The notes beneath the pieces were generated by a model, which was given only the letters and a program-made list of their open reading frames with translations, searched no databases and had not been told where the DNA came from. This document shows positions 52,829-62,025 of a stretch of 64,000 nucleotides of DNA, piece by piece. Each line of letters begins with the position of its first letter. Within the stretch, counting starts at the first letter, position 1. The position numbers and the translations under genes were made by a program. The DNA is from Negadavirga shengliensis (GTDB taxonomy: Bacteria; Bacteroidota; Bacteroidia; Cytophagales; Cyclobacteriaceae): positions 310,001 to 374,000 of the forward strand of contig NZ_JBHSJJ010000001.1 of the NCBI RefSeq assembly GCF_042652345.1, read 5' to 3'.

Positions 52829-54322
52829 ATGCTTTCAAAAAATTTAAAGATTTATAATACCCTATCCAGACAAAAAGAACTTTTCGAACCCCTTCGCCCT
52901 CCACACGTCGGCATGTATGTATGCGGACCCACAGTGTATGGTGACGCCCATCTGGGCCATGCACGTGCTGCAGTCACCTTTGACGTCGTCTACCGGTACC
53001 TTTCTTTTATAGGCTATAAGGTAAGATATGTCAGAAACATTACTGATGTTGGCCATCTAGAGGCCGATTCTGATGATGGTGAGGACAAAATTGCCAAAAA
53101 GGCCAAACTGGAACAGTTAGAGCCCATGGAGGTGGCCCAGCAGTTTGCAGAATCCTATCATAGGGATATGGACCTGCTCAACACGCTAAAGCCGAGCATA
53201 GAACCCCGTGCCACTGGGCATATTCCCGAACAGATCAAGCTTGTGGAAAGCATTCTGAAAGAGGGGCTCGCGTATGAAGTCAATGGCAGCGTGTATTTCG
53301 ACGTCCTGAAATACAACGAAAAGAAAAAATACGGCAGGCTGTCCGGCCGTGTGATCGAGGAACTGATGAGCGGGAGCAGAGAGCTGGATGGACAGTCTGA
53401 AAAAAGGAATCCCTTGGACTTTGCCCTTTGGAAAAAAGCTTCGCCGGAACATCTTATGAAATGGGATTCTCCTTGGAGCGTGGGTTTCCCGGGTTGGCAC
53501 CTGGAATGCACCGCCATGAGCGGCAAATACCTGGGAGACCATTTTGACATCCATGGCGGCGGGATGGACCTGATGTTCCCCCACCACGAATGTGAGATTG
53601 CCCAAGGCAATGCCTGCAACCATATAGATCCTGCCAAATACTGGATGCATAACAATATGATTACCATCAACGGGCAAAAAATGGGGAAGTCGCTGGGCAA
53701 CTTCATCACCTTGCAGCAACTCTTTCACGGAGACCATGAAAAGCTTGAGCAAGCGTACAGCCCGATGACCATCCGTTATTTTATCCTGACCGCGCACTAT
53801 AGATCCACGCTTGATTTTTCCAATCAGGCGCTCCAGGCGGCCCAGAAAGGGTATAAAAAACTGATCAACGGATACCGGATTGCAAAAAGACTGCAGTATA
53901 CAGAAGACCCTGAAATAGCCGTACAGCCTGACCAGGTGGATCAGGTGAACAAAAGCATAGAAGCCGCTTTGGGGTCTATGGATGATGATTTCAACACCGC
54001 CCAAGCCATCGGCCATCTCTTTAACCTGCTAAAAAAGATCAACAGTCTCTATACAGGACAATTGAACCCCGCCGTTTTCGGTAAGGAAACCTTTGATAAA
54101 ATGATCCAAACCTATGTGAGGTTCCTGGACGGGATTCTTGGGCTGACCGAAGAAAAAACAAGTAATCAGGACCAGTTGCTGGAAATCATATTGAACATTT
54201 ATTCAAAAGCCAAAACAGCCAGGGATTATAAAAAAGTGGATGAAATCCGTGCCGCGCTGAAGGCCATGGGGATCATCGTTAAAGACATGAAGCATCAAAT
54301 TGACTGGGCATATGAGGAATAA
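52829..54322 (+). CDS. cysS: Cysteinyl-tRNA synthetase
   Basis: Class I aminoacyl-tRNA synthetase that charges tRNA-Cys. The 497 residues have the zinc ligand Cys32 in MYVCGPTVYG, the HIGH-type motif HLGH (41-44) and the second one KMGKS (284-288, KMSKS type). Further zinc ligands are in GWHLECTAMS and FPHHECEIAQ, as in the family. AHYRSTLDFSNQAL and DDDFNTAQAIGHLFNL are typical of the C-terminal half. Length is normal. The M28 peptidase ATG overlaps its end by 11 bases, so the two are co-transcribed. A TAAATTTG sequence (52817-52824) resembling the Bacteroidota -7 promoter element lies just before the start; this is weak evidence only. Confidence 0.97.
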   Translation: MLSKNLKIYNTLSRQKELFEPLRPPHVGMYVCGPTVYGDAHLGHARAAVTFDVVYRYLSFIGYKVRYVRNITDVGHLEADSDDGEDKIAKKAKLEQLEPMEVAQQFAESYHRDMDLLNTLKPSIEPRATGHIPEQIKLVESILKEGLAYEVNGSVYFDVLKYNEKKKYGRLSGRVIEELMSGSRELDGQSEKRNPLDFALWKKASPEHLMKWDSPWSVGFPGWHLECTAMSGKYLGDHFDIHGGGMDLMFPHHECEIAQGNACNHIDPAKYWMHNNMITINGQKMGKSLGNFITLQQLFHGDHEKLEQAYSPMTIRYFILTAHYRSTLDFSNQALQAAQKGYKKLINGYRIAKRLQYTEDPEIAVQPDQVDQVNKSIEAALGSMDDDFNTAQAIGHLFNLLKKINSLYTGQLNPAVFGKETFDKMIQTYVRFLDGILGLTEEKTSNQDQLLEIILNIYSKAKTARDYKKVDEIRAALKAMGIIVKDMKHQIDWAYEE

Positions 54323-55298
54323 ACTATGGCTGTGGGCCTTTCTTTATCTATTCTGGGCATGCGGCGACAGGCCTGCTTCAGAAAGGATAGACCGCCAGTC
54401 TGAAGAGAAAACTTACAAGCCGGTACCCGCTTTCAGTTCGGATTCCGCTTTTGCTTTCATTCAGAAACAGGTCGATTTTGGCCCCCGGGTTCCCAATACA
54501 CCTTCCCACAGGCTTACTGCTAACTGGTTAGTGGAAACCCTGGAAGGGTTTGGCTGGCAGGTAGAAACCCAGGAGTTCACCGCAAAAGCCTACGATGGAA
54601 AAGTCCTTGAACTGACCAACATCATCGCTTCCCATAACCCGGAGGCGAGCAAGAGAATCCTGCTGGCAGCCCACTGGGATACCCGCAGAATGGCCGATAA
54701 AGACACGGAGAGGATAGATCAACCCATTGACGGCGCCAATGACGGCGGCAGCGGCGTGGGTATACTGTTGGAGATTGCGAGAATACTCGCCTCAGATGCG
54801 CTGCAACCCGATGTGGGGGTGGACATTATTCTGTTTGACGGCGAAGATGACGGCGAACCGGAATACAGGAGACAACGGGACCATTCGCAGATATGGTGGT
54901 GCCTGGGCTCACAGCACTGGTCCAAGACCCCCCATAGAAGTGGTTACACCGCCTATTTTGGCATATTGCTGGATATGGTAGGCGGCAAAGGTGCCAGGTT
55001 TTATAAGGAAGGTTATTCGGTGCAGTATGCCAAAAACGTCGTGGATAAGGTATGGAAATATGCCCATGATTTGGGCCATAGCGATTTCTTCCCCATGCGA
55101 AGGGCGGAAGCCATTACCGATGACCACCTTTTTGTAAACGAAAACGCCAATATTCCCATGATCAATATCATTGAATACAGCCCGGATTATGGGTTTGGCC
55201 ATTACCATCATACCCATGCCGATAATATGGAACTGATCGACCGAAAAACGTTACAGGTCGTCGGGGAAACGGTGCTTTTTACAATTTATCAGGAATGA
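54312..55298 (+). CDS. M28 family zinc peptidase/glutaminyl-peptide cyclotransferase-like lipoprotein
   Basis: Exported lipoprotein of 328 residues with an M28 zinc-hydrolase fold. ATG 54312 is chosen; the signal MRNKLWLWAFLYLFWAC ends at a lipid Cys. Ligand segments are present: His and Asp in LLAAHWDTRRM, Asp in PIDGANDGGSGVGILLEIA, Glu in ILFDGEDDGEPE, Asp in GILLDMVGGKGARFY and His in FGHYHHTHADNMELI. The PRVPNTPSHRLTANWL and HWDTR phrasing is typical of bacterial glutaminyl-peptide cyclotransferase-like proteins, so it may cyclise N-terminal Gln or cut aminopeptide bonds. It overlaps cysS by 11 bases. Confidence 0.88.
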   Translation: MRNKLWLWAFLYLFWACGDRPASERIDRQSEEKTYKPVPAFSSDSAFAFIQKQVDFGPRVPNTPSHRLTANWLVETLEGFGWQVETQEFTAKAYDGKVLELTNIIASHNPEASKRILLAAHWDTRRMADKDTERIDQPIDGANDGGSGVGILLEIARILASDALQPDVGVDIILFDGEDDGEPEYRRQRDHSQIWWCLGSQHWSKTPHRSGYTAYFGILLDMVGGKGARFYKEGYSVQYAKNVVDKVWKYAHDLGHSDFFPMRRAEAITDDHLFVNENANIPMINIIEYSPDYGFGHYHHTHADNMELIDRKTLQVVGETVLFTIYQE

Positions 55299-55350
55299 GC
55301 TGACATCCTGAATTCAAGCTACCTATATCCGGAATCTAAAATCCTTAAAA

Positions 55351-56502
55351 ATGATCCATCAACTGATACAGCAGAAATTCAAAGAAATTTACCATACGAA
55401 TCCCCTGATCATCCGCTCTCCGGGAAGGATCAATCTGATCGGTGAACATACCGACTATAATGATGGGTTTGTGTTACCGGCGGCCATAGATAAATCCATC
55501 TACCTGGGTTTCGCTAAAAACGGCAGCAATACCTGTAGGGTCTACAGTATGGATTATGAGGAAGGGCAAGCTTTTGACCTGGGATCCCTGACCCCACGTT
55601 CCGGCTGGATCAATTTTATTATGGGCGTCACAGACCAACTGGTAAAAAAAGGATATGCCGTAGAAGGATTCGATTGTGTATTTGGAGGGGATATCCCTAT
55701 TGGTGCCGGTCTTTCTTCTTCGGCCGCCCTCGAAAACGGCGTGGGCATGGGACTATCCGCGGTGTTTGAATTAAACATCGATAAGCTGGAATTGGTGAAT
55801 ATTTCCCAGATGGCGGAACATGAATTTGCAGGTGTCAAATGTGGAATCATGGATATGTTTGCTTCCATGATGGGCAAACAAGGCCAGGCCATCCGATTGG
55901 ATTGCAGAAGCTTGGACTATGAGTATGTTCCTGTCAACCTGGGTGACTACCAATTACTGCTCTGTGATACCCAGGTGGCGCACTCTCTGGCCGATTCGGC
56001 TTACAATACCCGGAGAGAGGAGTGCCAAACCGGTGTGGAAATCATCAAAAAAAATTATCCTGAGGTGAAAAACCTGCGGGATGTAGAACCATTCATGCTG
56101 GAGGCATTAAAACCTGAGTTTCCCGGCAAAGTATATGACCGATGCCATTATGTGATTTCCGAAAATGAAAGACTCCTGAAAAGCTGCCTTGCGCTGGAAA
56201 GCGGAAACCTGACGGACCTCGGCAAATGGCTGTACGCATCTCATCATGGCCTTTCCACCCAATATGAAGTCAGTTGCGAGGAATTGGATTTTTTGGTGGA
56301 AAAAACCTTGGACATGCCTTATGTGCTGGGCGCCAGGATGATGGGCGGGGGATTCGGAGGCTGCACGCTCAACCTGCTGGAAAAATCCCAAAAAGAACAT
56401 TTTGTGGAAAATATGACCTGGGCTTATGCGGAAAAATTCAACCAGCCCCTGAAAACATATGAGGTCCGCATAGAAAACGGCACAGAAAAAATATCATTAT
56501 GA
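55351..56502 (+). CDS. galK: Galactokinase
   Basis: Phosphorylates galactose at C1 with ATP, the first step of the Leloir route. The 383 residues have the family signature PGRINLIGEHTDYNDGFVLPAAID (about 22-45 in pieces), the ATP-binding GHMP motif PIGAGLSSSAALENG, and the C-terminal MMGGGFGGCTLNLL. CGIMDMFASMMG contains the catalytic Asp region. Length is normal. It follows the peptidase gene by 52 bases with a leader of its own and precedes the acetylesterase gene by 97 bases, all in one direction. No epimerase or uridylyltransferase gene is visible in the window. Confidence 0.96.
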   Translation: MIHQLIQQKFKEIYHTNPLIIRSPGRINLIGEHTDYNDGFVLPAAIDKSIYLGFAKNGSNTCRVYSMDYEEGQAFDLGSLTPRSGWINFIMGVTDQLVKKGYAVEGFDCVFGGDIPIGAGLSSSAALENGVGMGLSAVFELNIDKLELVNISQMAEHEFAGVKCGIMDMFASMMGKQGQAIRLDCRSLDYEYVPVNLGDYQLLLCDTQVAHSLADSAYNTRREECQTGVEIIKKNYPEVKNLRDVEPFMLEALKPEFPGKVYDRCHYVISENERLLKSCLALESGNLTDLGKWLYASHHGLSTQYEVSCEELDFLVEKTLDMPYVLGARMMGGGFGGCTLNLLEKSQKEHFVENMTWAYAEKFNQPLKTYEVRIENGTEKISL

Positions 56503-56599
56503 AATTTTTTAACCTTTCCCCGGTTTAAACCATAATCTTTCCTTTAAAAAACATTATCTTTTCGATCGTTTTTTGTCCATTATACAATTCCCAAAAAAG

Positions 56600-58051
56600 A
56601 TGAAAAAAATTTTATGTTTAGGACTGCTGATTTTACTGGCAGCCGCTGCCCGGGCGGAGCTAAAGCTCCCCAAAGTATTTGCTGACCACATGGTATTACA
56701 ACGTGAACTTGATATTCCCATTTGGGGCTGGGCGGAACCCAGGGAAGCCGTTACCATTGAATTTCAGGACAAACGATACAGGACAAGGGCCGATAAAGAA
56801 GGCAAATGGACATTGAAGCTTGCGCCTTCGGCAGCCGGCGGGCCTTATGAACTCACTGTGAGTACCAAAGGCACATCCCTGGTTTTCCGTGATGTGCTTG
56901 TCGGGGATGTATGGCTTTTAGGGGGGCAGTCCAACATGGAATGGGCCTTGAAAAACACCAATCACGGGGAGGACAGCATAAAAGTGGCGGATTTCCCGCA
57001 GATACGGTTGTTTGAAGTGGGTAGGAACATGAGCTTAAGTCCCATGGATGATGTACCAGAGGCAACCTGGTCCTTGTGCAGTCCCGAAGCGGTGGCCAAC
57101 TTCTCCGCCATCGGATACTACTTCGGAAAAAACATCCATCGTGACCTGGATGTTCCGGTTGGCCTGTTGGATATCAACTGGGGAGGGACCGTCTCCGAGG
57201 CATGGACCAGCCCGGATGCTCTATTGACCCACGCCGACTTCAGCGAAAAGGTCAAAAACAACCAAACCAACGGCCCAAAGGATTTTTCCAACCCGGATGA
57301 CAGAAAACCCAACAGCTGGCCCACCAGCCTGTATTTTGGCATGCTGGAACCTGTGATTCCTTTTGCCATCAAGGGTGCACTTTGGTATCAGGGGGAATCC
57401 AACGCGGGCAGGGCTTATCAGTACAGGGAGATATTTCCGCTGATGATTGCGGATTGGAGAAAACAATGGGGGCAGGGAGATTTTCCCTTTCTTTGGGTGC
57501 AACTGGCCAACTACAAGCAGCCCAAGGAAAAGCCGGAAGACAGCGACTGGGCAGAGTTGAGAGAAGCCCAGACGATGGCTTTGGCATTGCCCCATACCGC
57601 GCAAGCCGTGATCATTGACAGAGGGGAGGCCGGGGACATCCACCCGCGCGACAAATGGACAGTAGGGGAACGATTGGCCTTAGCTGCCAAAAAAATAGCA
57701 TACGGGATGGATGTGGTCTATAGCGGCCCCACTTATAAATCCATGACCACCGAAGGAGACAAAATCAGGATCAGTTTCGACCACCTGGGCAGCGGCTTGG
57801 TGGTGAAGGATAAATACGGTTACGTAAAAGGTTTTTCAGTGGCGGGCAACGATAAGGTCTTCCATTGGGTAAAAGGATATCAGGATGGCAACGATATCAT
57901 CCTGTCGATTGGTGAAATCACCAATCCCGTTGCCGTGCGGTATGGTTGGGCAGACAATCCCGATGATCTCAATGTATACAATAAAGAAGGGCTTCCGGCC
58001 AACCCGTTTCGTACAGACGACTGGCAGGGGATTACTTTTGGAAAAAAATAA
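56600..58051 (+). CDS. Sialate O-acetylesterase/SGNH-like carbohydrate esterase
   Basis: Secreted esterase of 483 residues that removes O-acetyl groups from sialic acid or plant-type sugars. ATG 56600 is preferred because it starts a signal peptide (MKKILCLGLLILLAAAARA, cleavage after ARA); the longer frame starts with a TTG. The mature protein has a beta domain with LPKVFADHMVLQRELDIPIWGWAE, the GDSL-type block WLLGGQSNMEWALKNT (catalytic Ser), GLLDINWGGTVSEAWTS, and the WYQGESNAGRAYQYREIFPLMI block, with DxxH-type DIHPRDKW near the C-terminal third. It stands beside galK, so it may act on the same glycan diet. A strong hairpin lies after its stop. Confidence 0.9.
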   Translation: MKKILCLGLLILLAAAARAELKLPKVFADHMVLQRELDIPIWGWAEPREAVTIEFQDKRYRTRADKEGKWTLKLAPSAAGGPYELTVSTKGTSLVFRDVLVGDVWLLGGQSNMEWALKNTNHGEDSIKVADFPQIRLFEVGRNMSLSPMDDVPEATWSLCSPEAVANFSAIGYYFGKNIHRDLDVPVGLLDINWGGTVSEAWTSPDALLTHADFSEKVKNNQTNGPKDFSNPDDRKPNSWPTSLYFGMLEPVIPFAIKGALWYQGESNAGRAYQYREIFPLMIADWRKQWGQGDFPFLWVQLANYKQPKEKPEDSDWAELREAQTMALALPHTAQAVIIDRGEAGDIHPRDKWTVGERLALAAKKIAYGMDVVYSGPTYKSMTTEGDKIRISFDHLGSGLVVKDKYGYVKGFSVAGNDKVFHWVKGYQDGNDIILSIGEITNPVAVRYGWADNPDDLNVYNKEGLPANPFRTDDWQGITFGKK

Positions 58052-58072
58052 CACCTATTGCTGAATACACAA

Positions 58073-58103
58073 CAGGCCCCGGGCTTAAATCGCCCGGAGC
58101 CTG
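58073..58103. terminator. Hairpin between convergent acetylesterase and YceI-like genes
   Basis: CAGGC-C-CCGGGC (58073-58084), loop TTAAATC, GCCCGG-A-GCCTG (58092-58103): eleven pairs with one C/A mismatch. It lies in the 78-base gap between two gene ends, the position of a two-way terminator, though it lacks a clear T tract. Confidence 0.6.
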
Positions 58104-58129
58104 ACCTTCACTAAAACAGCATTCTAAAA

Positions 58130-58654
58130 TCATTCGGTGCTCAATTGAATCTGAAGGAGGAGCTCCCGGTCTACAGCGATCAGGCCTCCCATCCGCTTCG
58201 GCGGTTCCAAACCAAGTTGGTCGAATTGTAATTTTAAACTGCCTTTTAGTACCTCATTTTCGTAATCCAGTTCGAAATCTTTGAATTCAAAAGTCTTTCC
58301 TGCAAGGTTGACATCAAGGTCACATCTCAGGCCCCTGATTCCCGGAGAAATGTTGCGAACCCTCACCCAAGCTTTGGGGTAAACTTCGGCCTGAAGTGTC
58401 TTCTTAAAGTCACGGTTGAGCAGGAAGTTCCCGCAGGAAAATTTTCCTACGGGAATTTCAAAATCCATCTTGCCTCCATTGCCTATAGCGAGTGTGTCTT
58501 TGATGCCTTTGGCACAATAATCACAGCTGAAGGTCCCAATGGATGTGTTGCCTTTGACTATGATCTGTTTCTCATGGACTACCAAATGCACGTTTCTGTT
58601 TTCCGCAGATGACGCCATCAGAAAGTAAACCGCTAAAAACCAGACCTGTAACAT
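58130..58654 (-). CDS. YceI-like periplasmic protein
   Basis: Exported protein of 174 residues with a short hydrophobic leader (WFLAVYFLMASSA). The mature part starts VVHEKQIIVKGNTSIGTFSCDY, similar to the YceI beta-barrel opening, with FEIPVGKFSCG, EVYPKAWVRVRNI and GKTFEFKDFELDY as strands. YceI folds bind lipids or polyisoprenoids. Two extra Cys pairs (FSCDYCAKG, FSCGN, LRCDL) may form disulphides. It is the third gene of the operon YceI - porin-like - YceI-like; its start is 12 bases from the porin stop. It resembles the 59996 protein in fold but is not a close copy. Confidence 0.72.
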   Translation of the reverse strand: MLQVWFLAVYFLMASSAENRNVHLVVHEKQIIVKGNTSIGTFSCDYCAKGIKDTLAIGNGGKMDFEIPVGKFSCGNFLLNRDFKKTLQAEVYPKAWVRVRNISPGIRGLRCDLDVNLAGKTFEFKDFELDYENEVLKGSLKLQFDQLGLEPPKRMGGLIAVDRELLLQIQLSTE

Positions 58655-58666
58655 GGATTTGTTTTT

Positions 58667-59959
58667 TTAGAATCCTATAACCCCTTCTATCATGAGGCCG
58701 TTGAATTTGCCTCCGTTCCGGATATCCAATCCTGGAAAGTCCTGATATTTTTGATTGACGTACTCCACTTTCGCAAGGACATTTTTAGTAATAAACCATC
58801 CCCCGCCTACTTGTACCCTGTTGATGGAAGCGTCCACGTCCGCAGTAAGCTCCCCGCTGACTTGGTTGTACCTGGCAGCCATATAATACTTATCCTGCGC
58901 TCCAAATCTATAAAGCAAATCCGCGCCCACTTGATTCCATTTCCTGTCCACGGTCTCGTTGGCAGCTTTGCCCTTCGATTGCTCCAGGTTTCCGAAAAAC
59001 TCCAGGGCACCTACTTTAACGAACGGGTTCAGCACAAAAGCGGTCACATTATCTCTCTGGCCGGGGTTAAACCTTCCTGAGGTGAAATTTCCGGCCGTAG
59101 TGGCCAGTGTGTTTTCCATCACCAGGTAATACCTTGAACCTGCGCGGTCTCCGCCCCATAGGGTGTTGCTGACAGAGCCGGAAGTGGTGTAAACTGATCC
59201 GGTAAGACGGACCCGCACATCATCGGCTACATATTTATCATAACCCAGTTTACCGATAAAAGTCGGCTTTCTTCTTCCCGGATTGGTGATCCCTCCCTGG
59301 ATTTCACCGCCGGTTACCGAGGCTACAGCGAGCAACCCTTCGTGTTGGTAAATCACCTCACCTCCGATTTCGGTGGTAAAGGCATCCATGATGTAATTGC
59401 CTACAAAGGGGTTGTAAAATGCATTGCCGTTGTCTGACCTTCTGAAGTGGGCATCACCATAATTGATCTCCATATGACCTACTTTGATGGTCACCCGTTC
59501 CATGATTTGGTCGAAGACTTCGCTGTTCAGGAATTTCAGCTTGTCGAACTGCAGGTAACCTCCCTTCACCCAGGACTCAGGGTGATGGCGGGAAGACAGA
59601 TAAGTGACCAGGTTCAGCCTGATTCCATCAGCCAAAGCCACATCCAGGTTTAAATTGGCGGTGGCCAGGTTAAAGCCTGAGCCGATATCCATTAGCTGAT
59701 TGAGGTTAACTCCCCCCTCATTGAACCGGGCAGTGGCTGAATTGCTGTGGCTCAAAGATTGGAACTGTTGGGCGAAAGCACCGCCCACGCGGACTTTGAT
59801 TCCGTCAAAAGCTACTGTATCCGCTTTTCCGGTTTCAAAAACGTTGATCCCCCTTTGATCATAAGGTCTCCAAAATTGCATGTCGGATTGGAGCGTCTGT
59901 CCGGTAAGGGACTGGGATATGATCAACAATAAGCTTAAACAAATAATTAAAGGTTTCAT
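58667..59959 (-). CDS. Outer-membrane beta-barrel porin-like protein
   Basis: A 430-residue protein with a signal peptide (IICLSLLLIISQSLTGQ). The mature part is made of alternating hydrophobic beta strands with aromatic girdles (IRLNLVTYLSS, FYNPFVGNYIMDAFTTEIGGEVIYQ, VRVRLTGSVYTTSG, YYMAARYNQVSGEL) and ends in GLMIEGVIGF with a C-terminal Phe, the mark of outer-membrane barrels. A conserved SSRHHPESWVKGGYLQFDKLKF block and VTIKVGHMEINYGDAHFRRSDNGNAFYNP are common in Bacteroidota porin-like proteins of unknown substrate. It lies between two YceI-like genes in one operon, so it may supply a small molecule or quinone-related partner to them; this is inference. Confidence 0.75.
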   Translation of the reverse strand: MKPLIICLSLLLIISQSLTGQTLQSDMQFWRPYDQRGINVFETGKADTVAFDGIKVRVGGAFAQQFQSLSHSNSATARFNEGGVNLNQLMDIGSGFNLATANLNLDVALADGIRLNLVTYLSSRHHPESWVKGGYLQFDKLKFLNSEVFDQIMERVTIKVGHMEINYGDAHFRRSDNGNAFYNPFVGNYIMDAFTTEIGGEVIYQHEGLLAVASVTGGEIQGGITNPGRRKPTFIGKLGYDKYVADDVRVRLTGSVYTTSGSVSNTLWGGDRAGSRYYLVMENTLATTAGNFTSGRFNPGQRDNVTAFVLNPFVKVGALEFFGNLEQSKGKAANETVDRKWNQVGADLLYRFGAQDKYYMAARYNQVSGELTADVDASINRVQVGGGWFITKNVLAKVEYVNQKYQDFPGLDIRNGGKFNGLMIEGVIGF

Positions 59960-59995
59960 AATTTTAAATTGATAGAGTGGAAATTTGTTTCATGT

Positions 59996-60562
59996 TTATT
60001 TGGCTGCAAAACTGGCTTGAAATGACAAATTGATATCATCACCCGTTTTGATGGTTCCCAACATTGCTGTGGGTGGGTTTATTCCAAAATCAGATAATTT
60101 GCAGGAATATACCCCGTTGAATACAAAGGCATTATTTTCTTTCTTTACCTTAACAGGAAATTCCGTATCGACACTTTTTCCCGCGATGGTCAGTTTGCCT
60201 TTGGCTAGGATTTCATTGCCTGTTACCTCTAAATTGCTTGCCTCATACTGAATATCAGGATGGGATTTGGTTTTCAAGGCACCATAGGCATTTTTATCCA
60301 ACCCATTGGTGCCGCTCTTTAGACTCTCCGCCGGTAACCGGAGTTGGATGTGGTTTACTTTTTTCAATGATCCGTTTTCTGTCACCATTACTGCTTTTCC
60401 CTCCGCCTGGCTGGATGTCATCTTCCAATCATGAAGGGTAGAAGTCCCGCTTACCACCATCTCCGTATTCCCGTTAAGTACAAAATTTGACTGGGCAAGT
60501 ATGGGCTGAAACAGTAACAAGAAGAAAAATAACGTGCTGATTTTTAGAGTTAAATTAATCAT
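59996..60562 (-). CDS. YceI family protein
   Basis: Exported beta-barrel lipid-binding protein of 188 residues. ATG 60562 starts a signal peptide (LKISTLFFFLLLFQPILAQ, cleavage after LAQ). YceI features follow: MVVSGTSTLHDWKMTSSQAEGKAVM, LKSGTNGLDKNAYGALKTKSHPDIQYEAS, ILAKGKLTIAGKSVDTEFPVKVK and a closing GDDINLSFQASF. In other bacteria YceI proteins bind isoprenoid quinones or amphipaths. It is the first gene of the three-gene operon. A TGAC-N4-ATCA palindrome (60616-60631) lies 54 bases upstream. Confidence 0.88.
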   Translation of the reverse strand: MINLTLKISTLFFFLLLFQPILAQSNFVLNGNTEMVVSGTSTLHDWKMTSSQAEGKAVMVTENGSLKKVNHIQLRLPAESLKSGTNGLDKNAYGALKTKSHPDIQYEASNLEVTGNEILAKGKLTIAGKSVDTEFPVKVKKENNAFVFNGVYSCKLSDFGINPPTAMLGTIKTGDDINLSFQASFAAK

Positions 60563-60615
60563 GGCTGTAATAATTTGTTGACAGATCAAAGGTAGTTCTG
60601 GACCTTCTCAACAAA

Positions 60616-60631
60616 CATGACGGAAATCAGT
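60616..60631. promoter_or_regulatory. FNR/Crp-like palindrome before the YceI-porin operon
   Basis: CATGAC-GGAA-ATCAGT fits TGAY-N4-RTCA, 54 bases upstream of the YceI start. It is outside the 16-32 kb cluster, so it may be chance or a further member of the regulon. Confidence 0.35.
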
Positions 60632-60888
60632 ATTTAAGATGATTTGCAATTACCCTCGCCTTTGAGAATTTGCAGATTCTCTTGAAAAAAGTGCGTTGAG
60701 AGCCATTAAAAGCGATTTTCAAGGCATGATCTGTCATTATGAAAGATCATCATCCGCCCACCTCTACCAAGACCAAAAAAGTCAAAAACGGATGCTTTGG
60801 GTTGTAAAAGTGACACAGGTTGAAAAGTACCTCCAATTCTTCGGTGAGAAAAGAAAACTCACATGATAGACCATCCAAATCTATTGAC

Positions 60889-60920
60889 AAAAAAGCGGGG
60901 AGCAATCTCCCTGCTTTTTT
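60889..60920. terminator. Strong two-way terminator
   Basis: AAAAAAGCGGGGAG (60889-60902), loop CAAT, CTCCCTGCTTTTTT (60907-60920): 14 pairs with one G-T. T tracts on both strands make it two-way; it lies 16 bases past the stop of the unknown lipoprotein gene on the minus strand. Confidence 0.9.
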
Positions 60921-60936
60921 GTTCAGGCAGATGCCT

Positions 60937-62025
60937 TTAAAATATCTCCGGCAAAGCGAAGGTGCCGGTATCCTCGCACGCCTTCAGGGCATTTTCTTCC
61001 CACTCACTTATGGCGTCACCCCTTTCCTGGAAGATTTGCTCCAGTTCCGCTTCCCTCTCAGCTCTCAGTTCATCGATTTGCCCCAATTCCTTCTCATAAA
61101 AATACCTGTTCAGGTTCAGGGCCGTGAGGTACCAGGCATCGAACTGTTTGCGGATATAATAGGCATAGAGCACGCTGAGATGGTTAAGTTGATCCCGGAT
61201 TTCACAGGTATCTATATTTGCTGCCTTGTGGGCAAGGGCCAGTCCCTTTTCTATCAACACGCTTACCAGCGCCAATCTTTCCCCGTACAACTCGTTGATC
61301 AACAGGTTCCTCTGCTGAAACCGCCCGTCGGCTTTGTCATACGCATTGAGGAAATCTGTGAATATGGCCTCCAAGCCCTGTTCACGAAATTCGCTGTTGC
61401 CTTTTCTCATACCATCCGCATAAAAGTAAACCATGCCCTCGCAGGAATCATCAAATTCCATAGCTGTCATCTTCCTTAAAGAGGCTTCCATTTGCGCTTT
61501 TCTGCTCATTTCTCTATCCAAGGTGAGATTGTCCAAAGCTATCTCAGGTAGTTCCGGCAAATGCAGACCCAGCTCCTCCGTCTCCAATAATCCCACCAAA
61601 AATGCCTCAAACAAAGGATCCAGCGCTGTATCGCGGTCAAGGATTTCCCTGAGCAAATGCCAGTCAATGTTTACCAATAGCTCAGCAACACCGGGGCCTG
61701 CCTGCCCCGCTTTCTCTTTGATCATCTGCCAAGCCGCCGAAGACATCGGGGTGATTTCCAGCTTTTCCGCATCCCATATTTTTTCCATCAGCGTTATGGA
61801 AAAGTCAGGAATAAAAAGACTGTCATAATCCGGGTCCGTAAAGACCGGATCCGTCAATTCAAATGGCTTCAATCCGGAAGCCCAATGTTCCACATCAAAA
61901 TCCGGCAAAGGTTCTTGCATCTCTGCCGTTTCTTCCTGAATACATCCGGTAAGGGCTAAAAACAAACCAGAAATGAAGTAAAAGGCTTTACTCCACCTAA
62001 AGGGGTTGGTGTACATTTTTCTCAT
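60937..62025 (-). CDS. Hypothetical helical lipoprotein
   Basis: Exported lipoprotein of 362 residues, no family recognised. The signal AFYFISGLFLALTGC gives a lipid Cys near residue 28 and an acidic mature start. The rest is nearly all helical and acidic with long heptad-like stretches (GQIDELRAEREAELEQIFQERGDAIS near the end), and contains two Cys (DDSCEGMVYF, IDTCEIRDQ, KACEDTG) that may pair. There is no catalytic motif I can see. It is a single gene followed by a strong terminator. Its start at ATG 62025 is supported by the signal; ATG 62016 is the alternative. Confidence 0.75.
   Translation of the reverse strand: MRKMYTNPFRWSKAFYFISGLFLALTGCIQEETAEMQEPLPDFDVEHWASGLKPFELTDPVFTDPDYDSLFIPDFSITLMEKIWDAEKLEITPMSSAAWQMIKEKAGQAGPGVAELLVNIDWHLLREILDRDTALDPLFEAFLVGLLETEELGLHLPELPEIALDNLTLDREMSRKAQMEASLRKMTAMEFDDSCEGMVYFYADGMRKGNSEFREQGLEAIFTDFLNAYDKADGRFQQRNLLINELYGERLALVSVLIEKGLALAHKAANIDTCEIRDQLNHLSVLYAYYIRKQFDAWYLTALNLNRYFYEKELGQIDELRAEREAELEQIFQERGDAISEWEENALKACEDTGTFALPEIF

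Larger units (their letters stand above)
60563..60936. other. Intergenic region between the YceI operon and the unknown lipoprotein gene
   Basis: About 374 bases without a gene. It contains a TGAC-N4-ATCA palindrome (60616-60631), an ATGATCT/AGATCAT inverted repeat (60726-60750) and a strong terminator (60889-60920). Confidence 0.5.

Noticed and set aside
53186..54016. 276-codon minus-strand frame opposite cysS
   Set aside because: Shadow of a highly conserved housekeeping gene.
60820..61479. 219-codon plus-strand frame over the unknown lipoprotein gene
   Set aside because: It crosses a strong terminator and lies antisense to a gene with a clear lipoprotein signal.
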